A stretch of 64,000 nt of DNA from Acidobacteria bacterium Ga0077551 (lineage in GTDB: Bacteria; Pseudomonadota; Alphaproteobacteria; Caulobacterales; Hyphomonadaceae), in assembly GCA_001464545.1 (NCBI GenBank), contig LNFC01000014.1, forward strand, positions 62,001 through 126,000. Direction: 5' to 3'. The notes under the pieces are model-generated. The model was not told the origin of the DNA. It was given only the letters and a program-made list of their open reading frames with translations, and ran no database searches. A program made the translations under genes and the position numbers. Shown here one piece after another: positions 50,359-60,017 of the stretch. How positions within the stretch are numbered: position 1 is the stretch's first letter; every line of letters starts with the position of its first letter.

Positions 50359-50395
50359 GATTATGCCTCCCAATCTTGCTGTGTTCGTGGCTGAG

Positions 50396-50410
50396 TTAGG
50401 CGAACTTTAA
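50396..50410. promoter_or_regulatory. candidate CtrA-type site before the PopA-like gene
   Basis: TTAG and TTAA are separated by 7 nt, matching the CtrA full site TTAA-N7-TTAA at 7 of 8 fixed positions. It sits in the short divergent gap, 67 nt upstream of the popA-like ATG. A one-mismatch match can occur by chance, so this is tentative. Confidence 0.3.
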
Positions 50411-50476
50411 GTGTCAGGGCCGCAAAAGGAAGGGGTGCCGCCGCGTCGCGGGTGGACCTGTATTGGCGCGTTTCGC

Positions 50477-51742
50477 ATGTCCGACCTCTCCTTCTTCGAT
50501 CCCCCCATCGAAATCGCGGCGCAAAGCCCGCGCCTTGAGTTGATCGCCTCCCGCCTGCGGGCCAGCGGCATGCGCCCTTACCCCGCTAGCGCTCCGATCG
50601 ATTTCTCCGCGCCCGATCCGCTGCTGATCGATATCGGCACCGCCACGCGCAGCACACTCGAAGCCCTGTCGCGCGCCGCCATGGTGCAGGTGCACCGGCC
50701 GGTCGTGCTGCTCGACACCTCGTCCGCGCATCTTCCGCATTCGGGCGAAACCATCATCCTGCGGCGCGACCAGGATCTCGCCGCTCTCAAAGCCCGCCTC
50801 ACGGCCCTTGCCCGCCGCGCCAGCCGCCTTCGCGAAGCTGAAATCCGCCGCGACACCGCCAGCGTCCTTGGCGTGCGCATTCCGGCGGCTGACCTGAACG
50901 CCGTGCCGTCGCTGCTGTACATCGGCGAAGGCTCGCCCCTGTTCCTGTCGCTGCAAGGCCCGCTCAAGCGCCGGGGCGTTGACGTGACCGCCGCCATCAG
51001 CCGCGACACCGCGCGCCGCTATATGGCCGACCGCCGGTTCGCCGCCGCGCTGGTTGATCTTGAATCGTTTGGCGCCGCAGAGAGCATCATTGCCCAATGG
51101 ATCGCCGAGGACAGCGGTCTCGGCGCCTTGCCGATCATTGCGCTGACGCATCCGGACCTGCCGCTCAATGATCGTCAGAACACCGTCATTGCTCTTGCCA
51201 CGGAAGTGGTCGACGCAACCGGCCGGATGGCGAGCATCGTCTCGCAGGTCGAAACCGTCTGCCGCCGCCTCGTCGCCTTCGCGCCGGTCATGCCGCAGCC
51301 CTCTGAAGCCTCGATGCTGACGGACGACACAACCCGCCTCTTCAGCCAGCGCTTCATGGAAACCCATATCGCGCGCCAGATGGAAGTCTCGACCCAGCGG
51401 GCAGAGCCGCTCTGTGTGCTGACTTTCCGGCTGGACGCCTTCCTGGCCGGCACCGTCTCGGCTCAGCAGGAATTTGCCGATGTCATCCGGTCCCAGATCC
51501 GCGATACCGATTGCCCCGCCCTGCTGGCGCCGGGCACGTTCGCCGTCTCGCTGCCGGCGACACCTTTCCGGGGCGGCGTCCGCCTGGCGGACCGGATTTC
51601 GGAATTCTCGGCGGCCCACGCAAGAATCACGGGCACCGGCTTTGGCTGGCGCGTTGTCGAGCGGCGCGCTTATCACTCACCGCAAACACTGCTGAGCGCC
51701 GGGCTTACCGGCCCGCTCCTGCGCGCGCGTCTGGCGGCCTGA
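50477..51742 (+). CDS. PopA-like protein: receiver-like domains plus degenerate GGDEF with intact I-site
   Basis: A 421-residue protein resembling Caulobacter PopA. Two receiver-like segments (about 20-130 and 145-260; the second with AALVDLESFG, Asp194 at the phosphoacceptor position) precede a GGDEF-family domain (about 280-421) beginning TRLFSQRFMETHIARQMEV. The active-site motif is lost, APGTF at 351-355 in place of GGDEF, but the product-binding I-site RDTD (342-345) is intact at its exact spacing. It should therefore bind c-di-GMP but not make it. In Caulobacter, PopA recruits CtrA for proteolysis in this way. The ATG at 50477 lacks a strong ribosome site; a GTG at 50411 would add 22 residues. 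Orthology is inferred. Confidence 0.75.
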   Translation: MSDLSFFDPPIEIAAQSPRLELIASRLRASGMRPYPASAPIDFSAPDPLLIDIGTATRSTLEALSRAAMVQVHRPVVLLDTSSAHLPHSGETIILRRDQDLAALKARLTALARRASRLREAEIRRDTASVLGVRIPAADLNAVPSLLYIGEGSPLFLSLQGPLKRRGVDVTAAISRDTARRYMADRRFAAALVDLESFGAAESIIAQWIAEDSGLGALPIIALTHPDLPLNDRQNTVIALATEVVDATGRMASIVSQVETVCRRLVAFAPVMPQPSEASMLTDDTTRLFSQRFMETHIARQMEVSTQRAEPLCVLTFRLDAFLAGTVSAQQEFADVIRSQIRDTDCPALLAPGTFAVSLPATPFRGGVRLADRISEFSAAHARITGTGFGWRVVERRAYHSPQTLLSAGLTGPLLRARLAA

Positions 51743-51744
51743 CG

Positions 51745-54700
51745 CTAGTCCTCGCTGAGGAAACCGGTCGAGAGTTTCTTGCCCCATTTGTCTTCCGGCG
51801 CAGGTGCGCGCTTCTGGGCCATCTTGGCAACCGCATCCGCGGCCTCCGCCGAGGCAAGGCCGCACGCCGCTTCCAGCTCCTTCAGGAACGCCTTGACCAG
51901 CGGAATGCGCCGCTCGGGCGTACCGCCCAGGCCCGAATGTACAAGCTTGGAGTCCGGGCGCAGCTTCAGCTGGTTCGGACGTGAGCGGACAATCTCCATC
52001 AGGCGCTGCGGATCCATGATCGTATCGGGACGGAAAGCGATCACCGCTCCCTTCTCTCCCGCATCCAGCTTCGCAATACCCAATGTGCGGCACTGCACCT
52101 TGATCGCCATCACATCCAGCAATTGGCGCGTTTCGTCCGGCAGCGGACCAAACCGGTCGATCAGCTCGGCCGCAAAGGCCTCGCGGTCCTGCGCCGTGGT
52201 GATGTCCGACAGGCGCCGGTAGAGCGACAGGCGCACGTTCAGGTCTTCGACATACGCGTCCGGAATCAGCACGGCGACTCCGAGATTGATCTGCGGCGAC
52301 CAGTCGTCCGCCACGTCTTCCTCGTCCTTCGCGCCGGCCTTCAGCGCCTTCACGGCATCTTCCAGCATCGACTGGTAGAGCTCGACACCCACTTCCTTGA
52401 CCTGCCCCGACTGCTGGTCGCCGAGCAGGTTGCCCGCGCCGCGCATGTCGAGGTCGTGGCTCGCCAGCTGGAAGCCCGCGCCGAGGGAGTCGAGCGATTG
52501 CAGAACCTTGAGCCGCTTCTCCGCCGTCTCGGTGATCACCTTGTCGCGCGGCGTCGTGAAGTAAGCATAGGCGCGCAGCTTCGAACGGCCCACGCGGCCC
52601 CGCAGCTGGTAAAGTTGCGCCAGGCCAAACATGTCGGCACGGTGGATGATCAGCGTGTTGGCGCGCGGAATGTCGAGGCCGCTTTCCACGATGGTCGTCG
52701 ACAGCAGCACATCATACTTGCCTTCATAGAAGGCCGTCATGATGTCTTCCAGCTCGCCCGCCGCCATTTGGCCATGCGCGACGATGAACGAGACTTCCGG
52801 CACATTGAGCCGCAGGAAACTCTCGATCTTGTCGAGGTCCTGGATACGCGGCGCCACGAAGAACGCCTGTCCGCCGCGATACTTCTCGCGCAACAGCGCC
52901 TCGCGCAGCGTGACCGTGTCCTCTTCGGTGATGTACGTGCGCACCGACAGGCGATCCACCGGCGGCGTCGCGATGATCGACAGGTCGCGGATACCCGTCA
53001 GCGCCATCTGCAGCGTCCGCGGAATCGGCGTCGCCGACAGCGTCAGCACGTGCACGTCGGATTTCAGCTCCTTCAGCCGTTCCTTGTGCTTCACACCGAA
53101 GCGCTGCTCCTCGTCCACGATCATGATGCCGAGCCGCTTGAACTCGACATCCTTGGTGAGAAGCGCATGCGTGCCGACCACGACATCGATGCTGCCATCG
53201 GCGAGCCCGGCGCGCACTTCGGCGGCGTCCCGTGCACTGACGAACCGCGACAGCGGCCGCACCACCAGCGGCCATCCGGCAAAGCGCTCCTCGAACGTCT
53301 TGAAGTGCTGGCGCGCCAGCAGCGTCGTCGGCGCGATCACCGCCACCTGCCGCCCGCTCATCGCCGCCACGAACGCCGCGCGCAGCGCCACTTCCGTTTT
53401 ACCAAAGCCCACATCGCCGCACACCAGCCGGTCCATCGGCTTGCCCGAGGCGAGATCGCCGAGCACGTCCTCGATCGCCGACAGCTGATCTTCCGTTTCC
53501 TCGTACGGGAAGCGCGCCGCGAACTCCTCGTAGAACCCCTGCCCCGCCGAGATCGCGTCCGCCCGCTTGAGCTCCCGCGCCGCCGCGATCTGCATCAGCT
53601 CCGCCGCCATCTCGAGGATGCGCTTCTTGGCCTTCGCCTTGCGCGTCTGCCAGCCAGCGCCGCCTAGACGGTCGAGGTTGCCTTCTGCATCCTCCGAGCC
53701 ATAGCGGCTGATCAGGTCGATGTTTTCGACCGGGAGGAAAATCATGTCCCCGCCGGCATATTCCAGCTGCAGGCAGTCATGCGGCGCGCCGGTCAGCTCC
53801 AGCGTGCGCAGGCCGACATACCGCCCGACGCCATGATCGACATGCACGACGAGATCGCCCGCCGTCAGCGCCGTCGCGTCGGTGATGAAGCTCGCCGTCT
53901 TGCGCTTGCGGCGCGGCGCGGCGAGGCGGTCGCCCAGCACGTCCGCCTCGGAAATCATCGCCACACCCGGCAGCGAGAAGCCCGCCTCAATCGGCACTTC
54001 GGCGACCGTGAAATCGGTCTTCTTCGCCGCTTCCAGCGTATGCACCTGCGCGAGGCCGGTGAGGCCGTGATCACCCAGCACGTTGATCAACCGGTCCGCA
54101 GACCCCGTCGACCAGGCCGCAAACACAACCGGCTTGCCGCTCGCATATAGCGCCTTGGCGTGATCGATCACCGTCTCGAAAATGTTGACGTCCGTACGCA
54201 GACGTTCCGGCGCAAAGTCGCGGCCCCGGCGCCCGCCCATGTCGAACGCGTTGGCCGTCGGCTCGCTCGCGCTGAAGCGTACAACCGCCCGGTCCGCGAG
54301 GCGCGCATCCAGCTCGTCAATCGTCAGGTAAAGCCGCTCCGGCGGCAGCACCTTGGCGGTGCGGATATCCCCGCCGCCGGCATCAAGGCGCGCCAGGTGA
54401 TAATCGCTCGCCTGCGTCAGGCGCTCATGCGCCGCTTCAGTCGTCAGCGCGCTGAGCCCCCACAGCCCGCCCTCGCCGACATAGTCAAACAGCGTATCGA
54501 GATGATCGTGGAACAATGGCAGCCAGGCCTCGACACCCTGCCGCCGGATCGAGGCGCGCGCCGCCTCATACATCTGGTCGCCCGAGGGCGGCCCGAAAGT
54601 ATCGAGGAACCGGTCGCGGAACCCGCTGAGCACCTTGTCGTCGAACAGGATCTCGCTGACCGGCGCAAACGTCACGCCCTCCGCCGCGCCCGTCGAACGC

Positions 54701-55305
54701 TGAGACTCGGTATCGAACGTCCGCAGCGTCTCCACCACATCGCCGAAGAAATCGAGCCGGTAAGGCTCGATCGCGGTCGGCGGGAAAATGTCGATGATCC
54801 CGCCCCGGATCGCATACTCGCCCTGCTCGCGTACGGTGCTCGAGCGCACATAGCCGTTGAAGGCGAGATACTCGGTGAGGTCAGCGGCCTTCACCGTCTG
54901 GCCCTTGCGCATCGAGAAGGACGACCGGCGCAGCGTCGCAATCGGCGGCACGCGTTGCACCAGCGAGCCCGCCGTGGTCACCACCAGCAAAGGCCCCTGC
55001 GCTGTTTCATACCGCGCGATCCGCGCGAGCCCCGCGCAGCGCCGCGCAGCCACGGCCGGCGTCGGGCTGATCCGGTCATACGGCAGCACATCCCATCCCG
55101 GCAGGTCCGCCTGCTCCAGCCGCGGCGAGGCGAACTGCGCCATCCGCCGCGCTGCCTGCGCCATCCGGTCGTCGCGCGCGACATACACGCCGATGCCTCC
55201 GCGCTTCATCAGCGCCTCGCAGAACGTGATCACGTCCGCGCCAAACGGCGCTCCGGCAAAAGCGGCAGGGCCGCTCAGTGATTTCAGGAAATCAGCGGGG
55301 GTCAT
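51745..55305 (-). CDS. mfd: transcription-repair coupling factor
   Basis: A 1186-residue Mfd that removes RNA polymerase stalled at lesions and recruits UvrA. The N-terminal UvrB-like region runs to about 300, the RNA-polymerase-interacting domain includes LVVHVDHGVGRYVGL, and the RecG-like motor has LVCGDVGFGKTEVALRAAFVA, LGIMIVDEEQRFGVKHKERL and TIVESGLDIPRANTLIIHRAD. The C-terminal TRCF domain follows (LPDETRQLLDVMAIKVQCR). It begins 22 nt after sdhE and is convergent with the PopA-like gene. Confidence 0.97.
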   Translation of the reverse strand: MTPADFLKSLSGPAAFAGAPFGADVITFCEALMKRGGIGVYVARDDRMAQAARRMAQFASPRLEQADLPGWDVLPYDRISPTPAVAARRCAGLARIARYETAQGPLLVVTTAGSLVQRVPPIATLRRSSFSMRKGQTVKAADLTEYLAFNGYVRSSTVREQGEYAIRGGIIDIFPPTAIEPYRLDFFGDVVETLRTFDTESQRSTGAAEGVTFAPVSEILFDDKVLSGFRDRFLDTFGPPSGDQMYEAARASIRRQGVEAWLPLFHDHLDTLFDYVGEGGLWGLSALTTEAAHERLTQASDYHLARLDAGGGDIRTAKVLPPERLYLTIDELDARLADRAVVRFSASEPTANAFDMGGRRGRDFAPERLRTDVNIFETVIDHAKALYASGKPVVFAAWSTGSADRLINVLGDHGLTGLAQVHTLEAAKKTDFTVAEVPIEAGFSLPGVAMISEADVLGDRLAAPRRKRKTASFITDATALTAGDLVVHVDHGVGRYVGLRTLELTGAPHDCLQLEYAGGDMIFLPVENIDLISRYGSEDAEGNLDRLGGAGWQTRKAKAKKRILEMAAELMQIAAARELKRADAISAGQGFYEEFAARFPYEETEDQLSAIEDVLGDLASGKPMDRLVCGDVGFGKTEVALRAAFVAAMSGRQVAVIAPTTLLARQHFKTFEERFAGWPLVVRPLSRFVSARDAAEVRAGLADGSIDVVVGTHALLTKDVEFKRLGIMIVDEEQRFGVKHKERLKELKSDVHVLTLSATPIPRTLQMALTGIRDLSIIATPPVDRLSVRTYITEEDTVTLREALLREKYRGGQAFFVAPRIQDLDKIESFLRLNVPEVSFIVAHGQMAAGELEDIMTAFYEGKYDVLLSTTIVESGLDIPRANTLIIHRADMFGLAQLYQLRGRVGRSKLRAYAYFTTPRDKVITETAEKRLKVLQSLDSLGAGFQLASHDLDMRGAGNLLGDQQSGQVKEVGVELYQSMLEDAVKALKAGAKDEEDVADDWSPQINLGVAVLIPDAYVEDLNVRLSLYRRLSDITTAQDREAFAAELIDRFGPLPDETRQLLDVMAIKVQCRTLGIAKLDAGEKGAVIAFRPDTIMDPQRLMEIVRSRPNQLKLRPDSKLVHSGLGGTPERRIPLVKAFLKELEAACGLASAEAADAVAKMAQKRAPAPEDKWGKKLSTGFLSED

Positions 55306-55327
55306 CAGGCTACCTTTTCACCCGGCC

Positions 55328-55594
55328 TCAGCCGGATTGCGCGGCGTAGCGGAATGCGATCAGCTGGTCCAGCACCGGACCCGCATGCTGTGCCGGTACC
55401 TGTTCCTGCCCGATCAGCCAGGCATAAACTTCCCAGTCCGGCACGTTCAGCAGGCGCTCGAACTCGTCGAGGCCGGCCGCGTCCAGTGATTCGAGTGTGG
55501 CATCGGCAAAGCTGCCGATCAGCAGGTCCATCTCGCGGAAGCCCCGCCGCCAGGCCCGGAACTTCAGCTTGTTGCGGCGATTTTCGTCAGTCAT
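55328..55594 (-). CDS. sdhE: succinate dehydrogenase FAD assembly factor SdhE
   Basis: An 88-residue member of the SdhE/SDHAF2 family, which helps attach FAD to SdhA. KFRAWRRGFREMDLLIGSFAD holds the RGxxE-type motif (here RRGFREMD), and LDEFERLLNVPDWEVYAWL is also conserved. The start MTDENRRNKLKF at 55594 fits the family; a longer open frame upstream has unrelated content. It shares a direction and short spacing with mfd, an arrangement seen in other alphaproteobacteria. Confidence 0.93.
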   Translation of the reverse strand: MTDENRRNKLKFRAWRRGFREMDLLIGSFADATLESLDAAGLDEFERLLNVPDWEVYAWLIGQEQVPAQHAGPVLDQLIAFRYAAQSG

Positions 55595-55761
55595 GGCGTT
55601 GATCCGGGAGGCGATTTTTCGATTGGACTGTCCACAAGCACTTGTAGACGGTTTATGGACGGGGAAACCCCGCCTTGTGCAACATCTTAGACCCATATCG
55701 GCAGGGGGAAACAGCAGCGCTGATTGTGCCGCACCCCGGCTGCGCCTAGCTTGCTGAAACC

Positions 55762-57840
55762 ATGCGCGACGAGCGACTCTTCCCGCTGTTTGCCGGCCTC
55801 GACACGCTGAGCGGCGTCGGGCCCAAGCTGCTGCCCGTCCTGCAGCGTCTGTGCGGCGGCACCACGGTCTGGGACCTTCTGCTCCATCTGCCCGAGCGCT
55901 GGCTCGACCGCCGCGTACGAGCAACGTTCGACAAGACCGTTCCGGGCGAGGTCGCCACCGTGCGCGGCGAGGTCATCGTCCACCACGCGCCGTTCAGCGA
56001 CAAGTCGCCCTACCGGATCCAGCTCGGCGACGAGTCGGGCTTCCTGACGCTCTCGTATTTCCGCGCCGATCCGCGCTGGCTGAAGTCGCAGTTCCCGGTC
56101 GGCGCCACGCGCATCGTGTCGGGCCGCGTCGAAGATTACAAAGGCGAGCGCCAGATCACGCATCCGGATTTCGTGGTCGATCCCGCCAAGGGCGACGCGC
56201 CGCCGGAAGTCGAGCCGATCTATCCCCTCTCGGCAGGCCTCACCAACCGCCGGGTACACACCTTCGCCCTGCAGGCCCTGAAGGCCGTGCCGGAAGGCCT
56301 GCCCGAATGGTGCGATCCGCATCTGGTTCGCCTGCGCGGCTGGCCCGGTTTCGCCGAGGCGCTGGCGATCCTTCACGCGCCGACCCGCTATGACGAAGAC
56401 GAGTTTGCCCGCGCCCGCGAGCGGCTCGCCTATGACGAAGCCCTGGCGCGGGCCTCGGCCTTCTCGCTGGCCCGCGCAGCCCGGAAGGCGCGGCGCGCAC
56501 CGATCATCAAATCCGATCCGAAATCCGAAGCGCGCTTCATCAAGGCCCTTCCCTACACGCCGACAGGCGCCCAGCTGCGCGCGGGCGAGGAAATCCGCCG
56601 CGACCTCGCCAGCGGCTCGCCGATGCGCCGCCTGCTGCAGGGCGATGTCGGTGCCGGCAAAACGCTGGTTGCGGCAATGGCGGCGGTGCAGGCAGCGGTC
56701 AACGGCTACCAGTCAGCCTTCATGGCGCCGACCGAAGTGCTGGCCCGCCAGCAATACGACACGCTGGACAAGCTGCTCTCGCCGCTCGGCTATACCGTCT
56801 CGGTTCTTTCCGGCCGCGACCGCGGCAGCGCCCGCGAAGGCACGCTGATGGCGCTCGCGGATGGCTCCATCCAGATCGTGGCCGGCACGCACGCGCTTTT
56901 CCAGGATGCTGTGTCCTTCCGCAATCTTGGCCTGATCATCGTCGACGAGCAGCATCGGTTCGGCGTGACCGACCGCATGCGCCTCGTCGGCAAATCCGAT
57001 AGCCCGCATATGCTGGTGATGAGCGCCACACCGATCCCGCGCACCCTCGCGCAAGCCGTGCACGGCGATCTCGATGTCTCGATCCTTGACGAGAAACCTC
57101 CGGGCCGCAAACCGGTCGAAACGCGCGCCATTCCCGATACGCGGATCGAAGAGATCATCGAAGCGGTCGGCCGCGCGTTGAAACGCGGCGAGCGCGCTTT
57201 CTGGGTCTGCCCCCGCGTGGATGTCGATGAAGACGACTCCTCGGCGGTCGCGCGGCATGCGGCCCTGCAGGACGAACTCGGTGTGCGCGTCGGCCTCGTG
57301 CACGGACGGTTGAAGGCGTCCGAAAAGGATACCGCGCTGGAGGATTTCCGCTCCGGAAAAACCCGTGTTCTGGTCGCGACCACCGTCATCGAGGTCGGCG
57401 TCGATGTGCCAGAAGCCACGATCATGGTGATCGAGCGCGCCGAAGGCTTTGGTCTCGCCCAGCTGCACCAGCTGCGCGGACGCGTCGGGCGCGGCGAGCG
57501 CGCCTCCTTCTGCATCCTGCTCTACCGCCCGCCCCTCGGGGAGACTGCGCGAGAGCGTCTCGACACCTTGCGCCGCACCGAGGATGGCTTCGCGATTGCC
57601 GAGGCCGACTTCCGTCTCAGAGGCGCCGGCGATGTGCTCGGCGTGCGCCAGGCCGGCGCAACGGAATACCGTGTGCTGGAAATGTCGCGCCATGCCGCAT
57701 TGCTCGAAATTGCCGGCAAGGATGCTGAAGCTGTCATCGCGGCGGATCCCAAAATGACAGGCGACCGCGCCAAGGCTCTTCGTCTTGCGCGGGAGTTGCT
57801 CACCCCGCGCGTCAACGCGGAAACCGAGTCCCAATCCTGA
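55762..57840 (+). CDS. recG: ATP-dependent DNA helicase RecG
   Basis: A 692-residue branch-migrating helicase acting on stalled forks and Holliday junctions. The N-terminal wedge/OB domain includes LSGVGPKLLPVLQRL and LLHLPERWLDRR. The motor has LLQGDVGAGKTLVAAMAAVQA, LGLIIVDEQHRFGVTDRMR, MSATPIPRTLAQAVHGDLDVS and RGRVGRGERASFCILLY. It is divergent from sdhE and has no clear ribosome site before the ATG. Confidence 0.97.
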   Translation: MRDERLFPLFAGLDTLSGVGPKLLPVLQRLCGGTTVWDLLLHLPERWLDRRVRATFDKTVPGEVATVRGEVIVHHAPFSDKSPYRIQLGDESGFLTLSYFRADPRWLKSQFPVGATRIVSGRVEDYKGERQITHPDFVVDPAKGDAPPEVEPIYPLSAGLTNRRVHTFALQALKAVPEGLPEWCDPHLVRLRGWPGFAEALAILHAPTRYDEDEFARARERLAYDEALARASAFSLARAARKARRAPIIKSDPKSEARFIKALPYTPTGAQLRAGEEIRRDLASGSPMRRLLQGDVGAGKTLVAAMAAVQAAVNGYQSAFMAPTEVLARQQYDTLDKLLSPLGYTVSVLSGRDRGSAREGTLMALADGSIQIVAGTHALFQDAVSFRNLGLIIVDEQHRFGVTDRMRLVGKSDSPHMLVMSATPIPRTLAQAVHGDLDVSILDEKPPGRKPVETRAIPDTRIEEIIEAVGRALKRGERAFWVCPRVDVDEDDSSAVARHAALQDELGVRVGLVHGRLKASEKDTALEDFRSGKTRVLVATTVIEVGVDVPEATIMVIERAEGFGLAQLHQLRGRVGRGERASFCILLYRPPLGETARERLDTLRRTEDGFAIAEADFRLRGAGDVLGVRQAGATEYRVLEMSRHAALLEIAGKDAEAVIAADPKMTGDRAKALRLARELLTPRVNAETESQS

Positions 57841-57843
57841 GAC

Positions 57844-58545
57844 CTACTTGCCGGTGACAACCGGGGCGACTGGTCTCGGGTACTCCGGATACACCAGACC
57901 GCCGGACAGGATCAGCTTGGCGCCTTCCTCGATGGACATCTCGAGACGGATGACATCTTCCTCCTTCACGAAGAGCAGGAAGCCCGATGTCGGGTTTGGC
58001 ACTGTCGGCACAAACACGGTGATGAAGTTCGGCCCCAGCTTGTGCGCAGGCTCCGCCTTTGCGGTACCCGCGACAAATCCGATCGCCCAGCTTCCCGACT
58101 TGGGATACTCGACCATCACAATTTCCTTGTACTGCCCGGCCGAGTTGCTCTGGAACACATCCCGGATCTGTTTGAACACGGAGTATACCGAACGCACCAC
58201 CGGCACCCGGGTCAGGATGCGGTCGGTCAGCGACACGAAATAGCTGCCGAGAATGTTGGTCGCCACAGCGCCGAGCAGCGTCAGGAAGATCAGGAGGATC
58301 AGCAGACCGAAGCCCGGCACGGCATAATCAAGATACGTCTCCGGCCGCAGCGCCGGCGGGATGAGCGGAACCACCCGGCTGTCGATCAGGTTGATCAGGG
58401 CTTCGAGGATGATGAACGTCGCGACAATCGGCAGCGCGATCAGCATGCCGGCAACAAACCGTTCCCGCAGCCAGCTGAGCAGCCCCTGCTTGACAGGTTC
58501 GACGGCGACGCCGAGTGGATCATCAGGCTTGATGTTCTCGCTCAT
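57844..58545 (-). CDS. DUF502 family membrane protein
   Basis: A 233-residue protein with two or more transmembrane helices (about 32-55 and 73-100) and a conserved DUF502 core: RVPVVRSVYSVFKQIRDVFQ, VMVEYPKSGSWAIGFVAG and FVPTVPNPTSGFLLFVKEED. The family is widespread and uncharacterised. It is convergent with recG, with a 3-nt gap between stops. Confidence 0.92.
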   Translation of the reverse strand: MSENIKPDDPLGVAVEPVKQGLLSWLRERFVAGMLIALPIVATFIILEALINLIDSRVVPLIPPALRPETYLDYAVPGFGLLILLIFLTLLGAVATNILGSYFVSLTDRILTRVPVVRSVYSVFKQIRDVFQSNSAGQYKEIVMVEYPKSGSWAIGFVAGTAKAEPAHKLGPNFITVFVPTVPNPTSGFLLFVKEEDVIRLEMSIEEGAKLILSGGLVYPEYPRPVAPVVTGK

Positions 58546-58624
58546 TTCTTGATTCTCCCAGAGGCAGCGCCTTCCTCAGCGTTACCGCTTGGCGTGTGCC
58601 TTCTTCCGCGCAATTGTGGCGAAG

Positions 58625-59635
58625 ATGGGAAACGGAATCGAGATCGAAAAGCCCCTGACTGCTTGGGGGATCGACCATTTCGGCGCGGGCAGCCGCGTTG
58701 AAGGGCTTAAACGCCTGTCCGGCGGCGCAAGCCAGGAGACATGGGCATTCGACGTGGCCGCACCAGACGGGACGCACGCCCTGATTCTCCGCCGCGCACC
58801 GGGCGGTGTTGCGGCGGCCCGCAGTTCTGAAGCCGTCTCGCTGGCCACCGAAGCCGCCTTGCTGGGCGCCACCTCGAAAGCCGGCGTCCGCGTGCCGGAA
58901 GTGTTGCACGTTTCGGCCCCGGGCACGGCGCTTGGTGAATCCTTTGTCATGCGGCGCGTCGCGGGCGAAACGCTTGGCCGCAAGATCCTGCGCGACGATG
59001 AATTCGCGACCGCGCGCACCCGGCTGACGCGCGACTGCGGCGAAGCCTTGGCCGGCATCCACGCCATCCCGGCCGCGGGTCTTGTCGATCTGCCCCGCAG
59101 TCTCGGCGAAGACCAGATAACGAAATACGAAGCGATCTATCGCGGCTTCGGCATGCCGCGCCCCGTGCTCGAACTGGCCTTCGCCTGGCTCAAGGCCAAC
59201 GCCCCCACCCCCGCCGCGCCGGTGCTCGTGCACGGCGACTTCCGGCTGGGAAACCTGATCGTCGACGAAAACGGCCTCGCCGCCGTGCTGGACTGGGAAC
59301 TCGCCCATATCGGCGACCCGCGCGAGGACATCGCCTGGGTCTGCGTCAACTCCTGGCGCTTCGGCCACAGCGAGAAACGCGTCGGCGGCTTTGGCGACCT
59401 GCCGGAAATGCTGGACGCCTATGCAGCCGCCGGCGGCGCACGGTTCACGCCCGCCGAGATCGACTGGTGGGAAATCCTCGGCAGCCTGAAATGGGGCGTG
59501 ATGTGCATGATCATGTACTCCGCCTACAAGACCGGCGCCGACCCGAGCGTCGAGCGCGCCGCCATCGGCCGCCGCGTCTCGGAAAACGAGATCGACCTGA
59601 TCAACCTGTTCGAAGGGCTCGGCCGCCATGCATGA
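58625..59635 (+). CDS. aminoglycoside-phosphotransferase-fold kinase (acyl-CoA dehydrogenase-associated type)
   Basis: A 336-residue APH-fold protein of the group related to the kinase domain of ACAD10/ACAD11. LKRLSGGASQETWAFDV begins the ATP-binding lobe; the catalytic loop is LVHGDFRLGNLIVDENG and the metal-binding motif is AVLDWELAHIGDPREDIAW. Members are thought to phosphorylate hydroxyacyl-type compounds before an acyl-CoA dehydrogenase acts. The start MGNGIEIEKP at 58625 is preferred to one at 58589. It overlaps the DUF6285 gene by 8 nt, a common pairing. Confidence 0.9.
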   Translation: MGNGIEIEKPLTAWGIDHFGAGSRVEGLKRLSGGASQETWAFDVAAPDGTHALILRRAPGGVAAARSSEAVSLATEAALLGATSKAGVRVPEVLHVSAPGTALGESFVMRRVAGETLGRKILRDDEFATARTRLTRDCGEALAGIHAIPAAGLVDLPRSLGEDQITKYEAIYRGFGMPRPVLELAFAWLKANAPTPAAPVLVHGDFRLGNLIVDENGLAAVLDWELAHIGDPREDIAWVCVNSWRFGHSEKRVGGFGDLPEMLDAYAAAGGARFTPAEIDWWEILGSLKWGVMCMIMYSAYKTGADPSVERAAIGRRVSENEIDLINLFEGLGRHA

Positions 59636-59999
59636 CGCACCCTCCGCCAAGGAACTCATCGAGGCCGTCAAGGCCTTCATCGACAAGACCGCCGCGCCGC
59701 AGCTGACGGGCCACGCCGCCTTCCATGCCCGCGTCGCCTCGAATGCGCTGGCCACGGTGCTGCGCGAGCTGGAGATTCGCCCCGCCGCCGAAGCGGAGGA
59801 AAAAGCCCGCCTTGAAGCGCTGCTCGGCTCGACCGGCGACAGCGCCAACGCCCTGAACGCCCAGCTCTGCGACGCGATCCGCACCGGCAAGATGGACCTT
59901 TCCACAGCGGGCCTGTTGCCACATCTCAAATCAACCACAATTGCCCAATTGTCTGTCGATCAACCGGGTTATTCCGGACTGCGGTCCGCGGCCCGCTGA
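59628..59999 (+). CDS. DUF6285 family protein
   Basis: A 123-residue helical protein that often accompanies the APH-type kinase above. Conserved pieces are SAKELIEAVKAFIDK, FHARVASNALATVLRELEI and the C-terminal IAQLSVDQPGYSG. No activity is known to me. It overlaps the kinase gene by 8 nt, so both probably act in the same acyl-group pathway. Confidence 0.85.
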   Translation: MHDAPSAKELIEAVKAFIDKTAAPQLTGHAAFHARVASNALATVLRELEIRPAAEAEEKARLEALLGSTGDSANALNAQLCDAIRTGKMDLSTAGLLPHLKSTTIAQLSVDQPGYSGLRSAAR

Positions 60000-60017
60000 C
60001 ACCGGGATTGGCTTGAT

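Noticed and set aside
50414..51676. Long minus-strand open frame opposite the PopA-like gene
   Set aside because: It is arginine- and alanine-rich with no domain; the plus-strand frame has coherent domain sequence.
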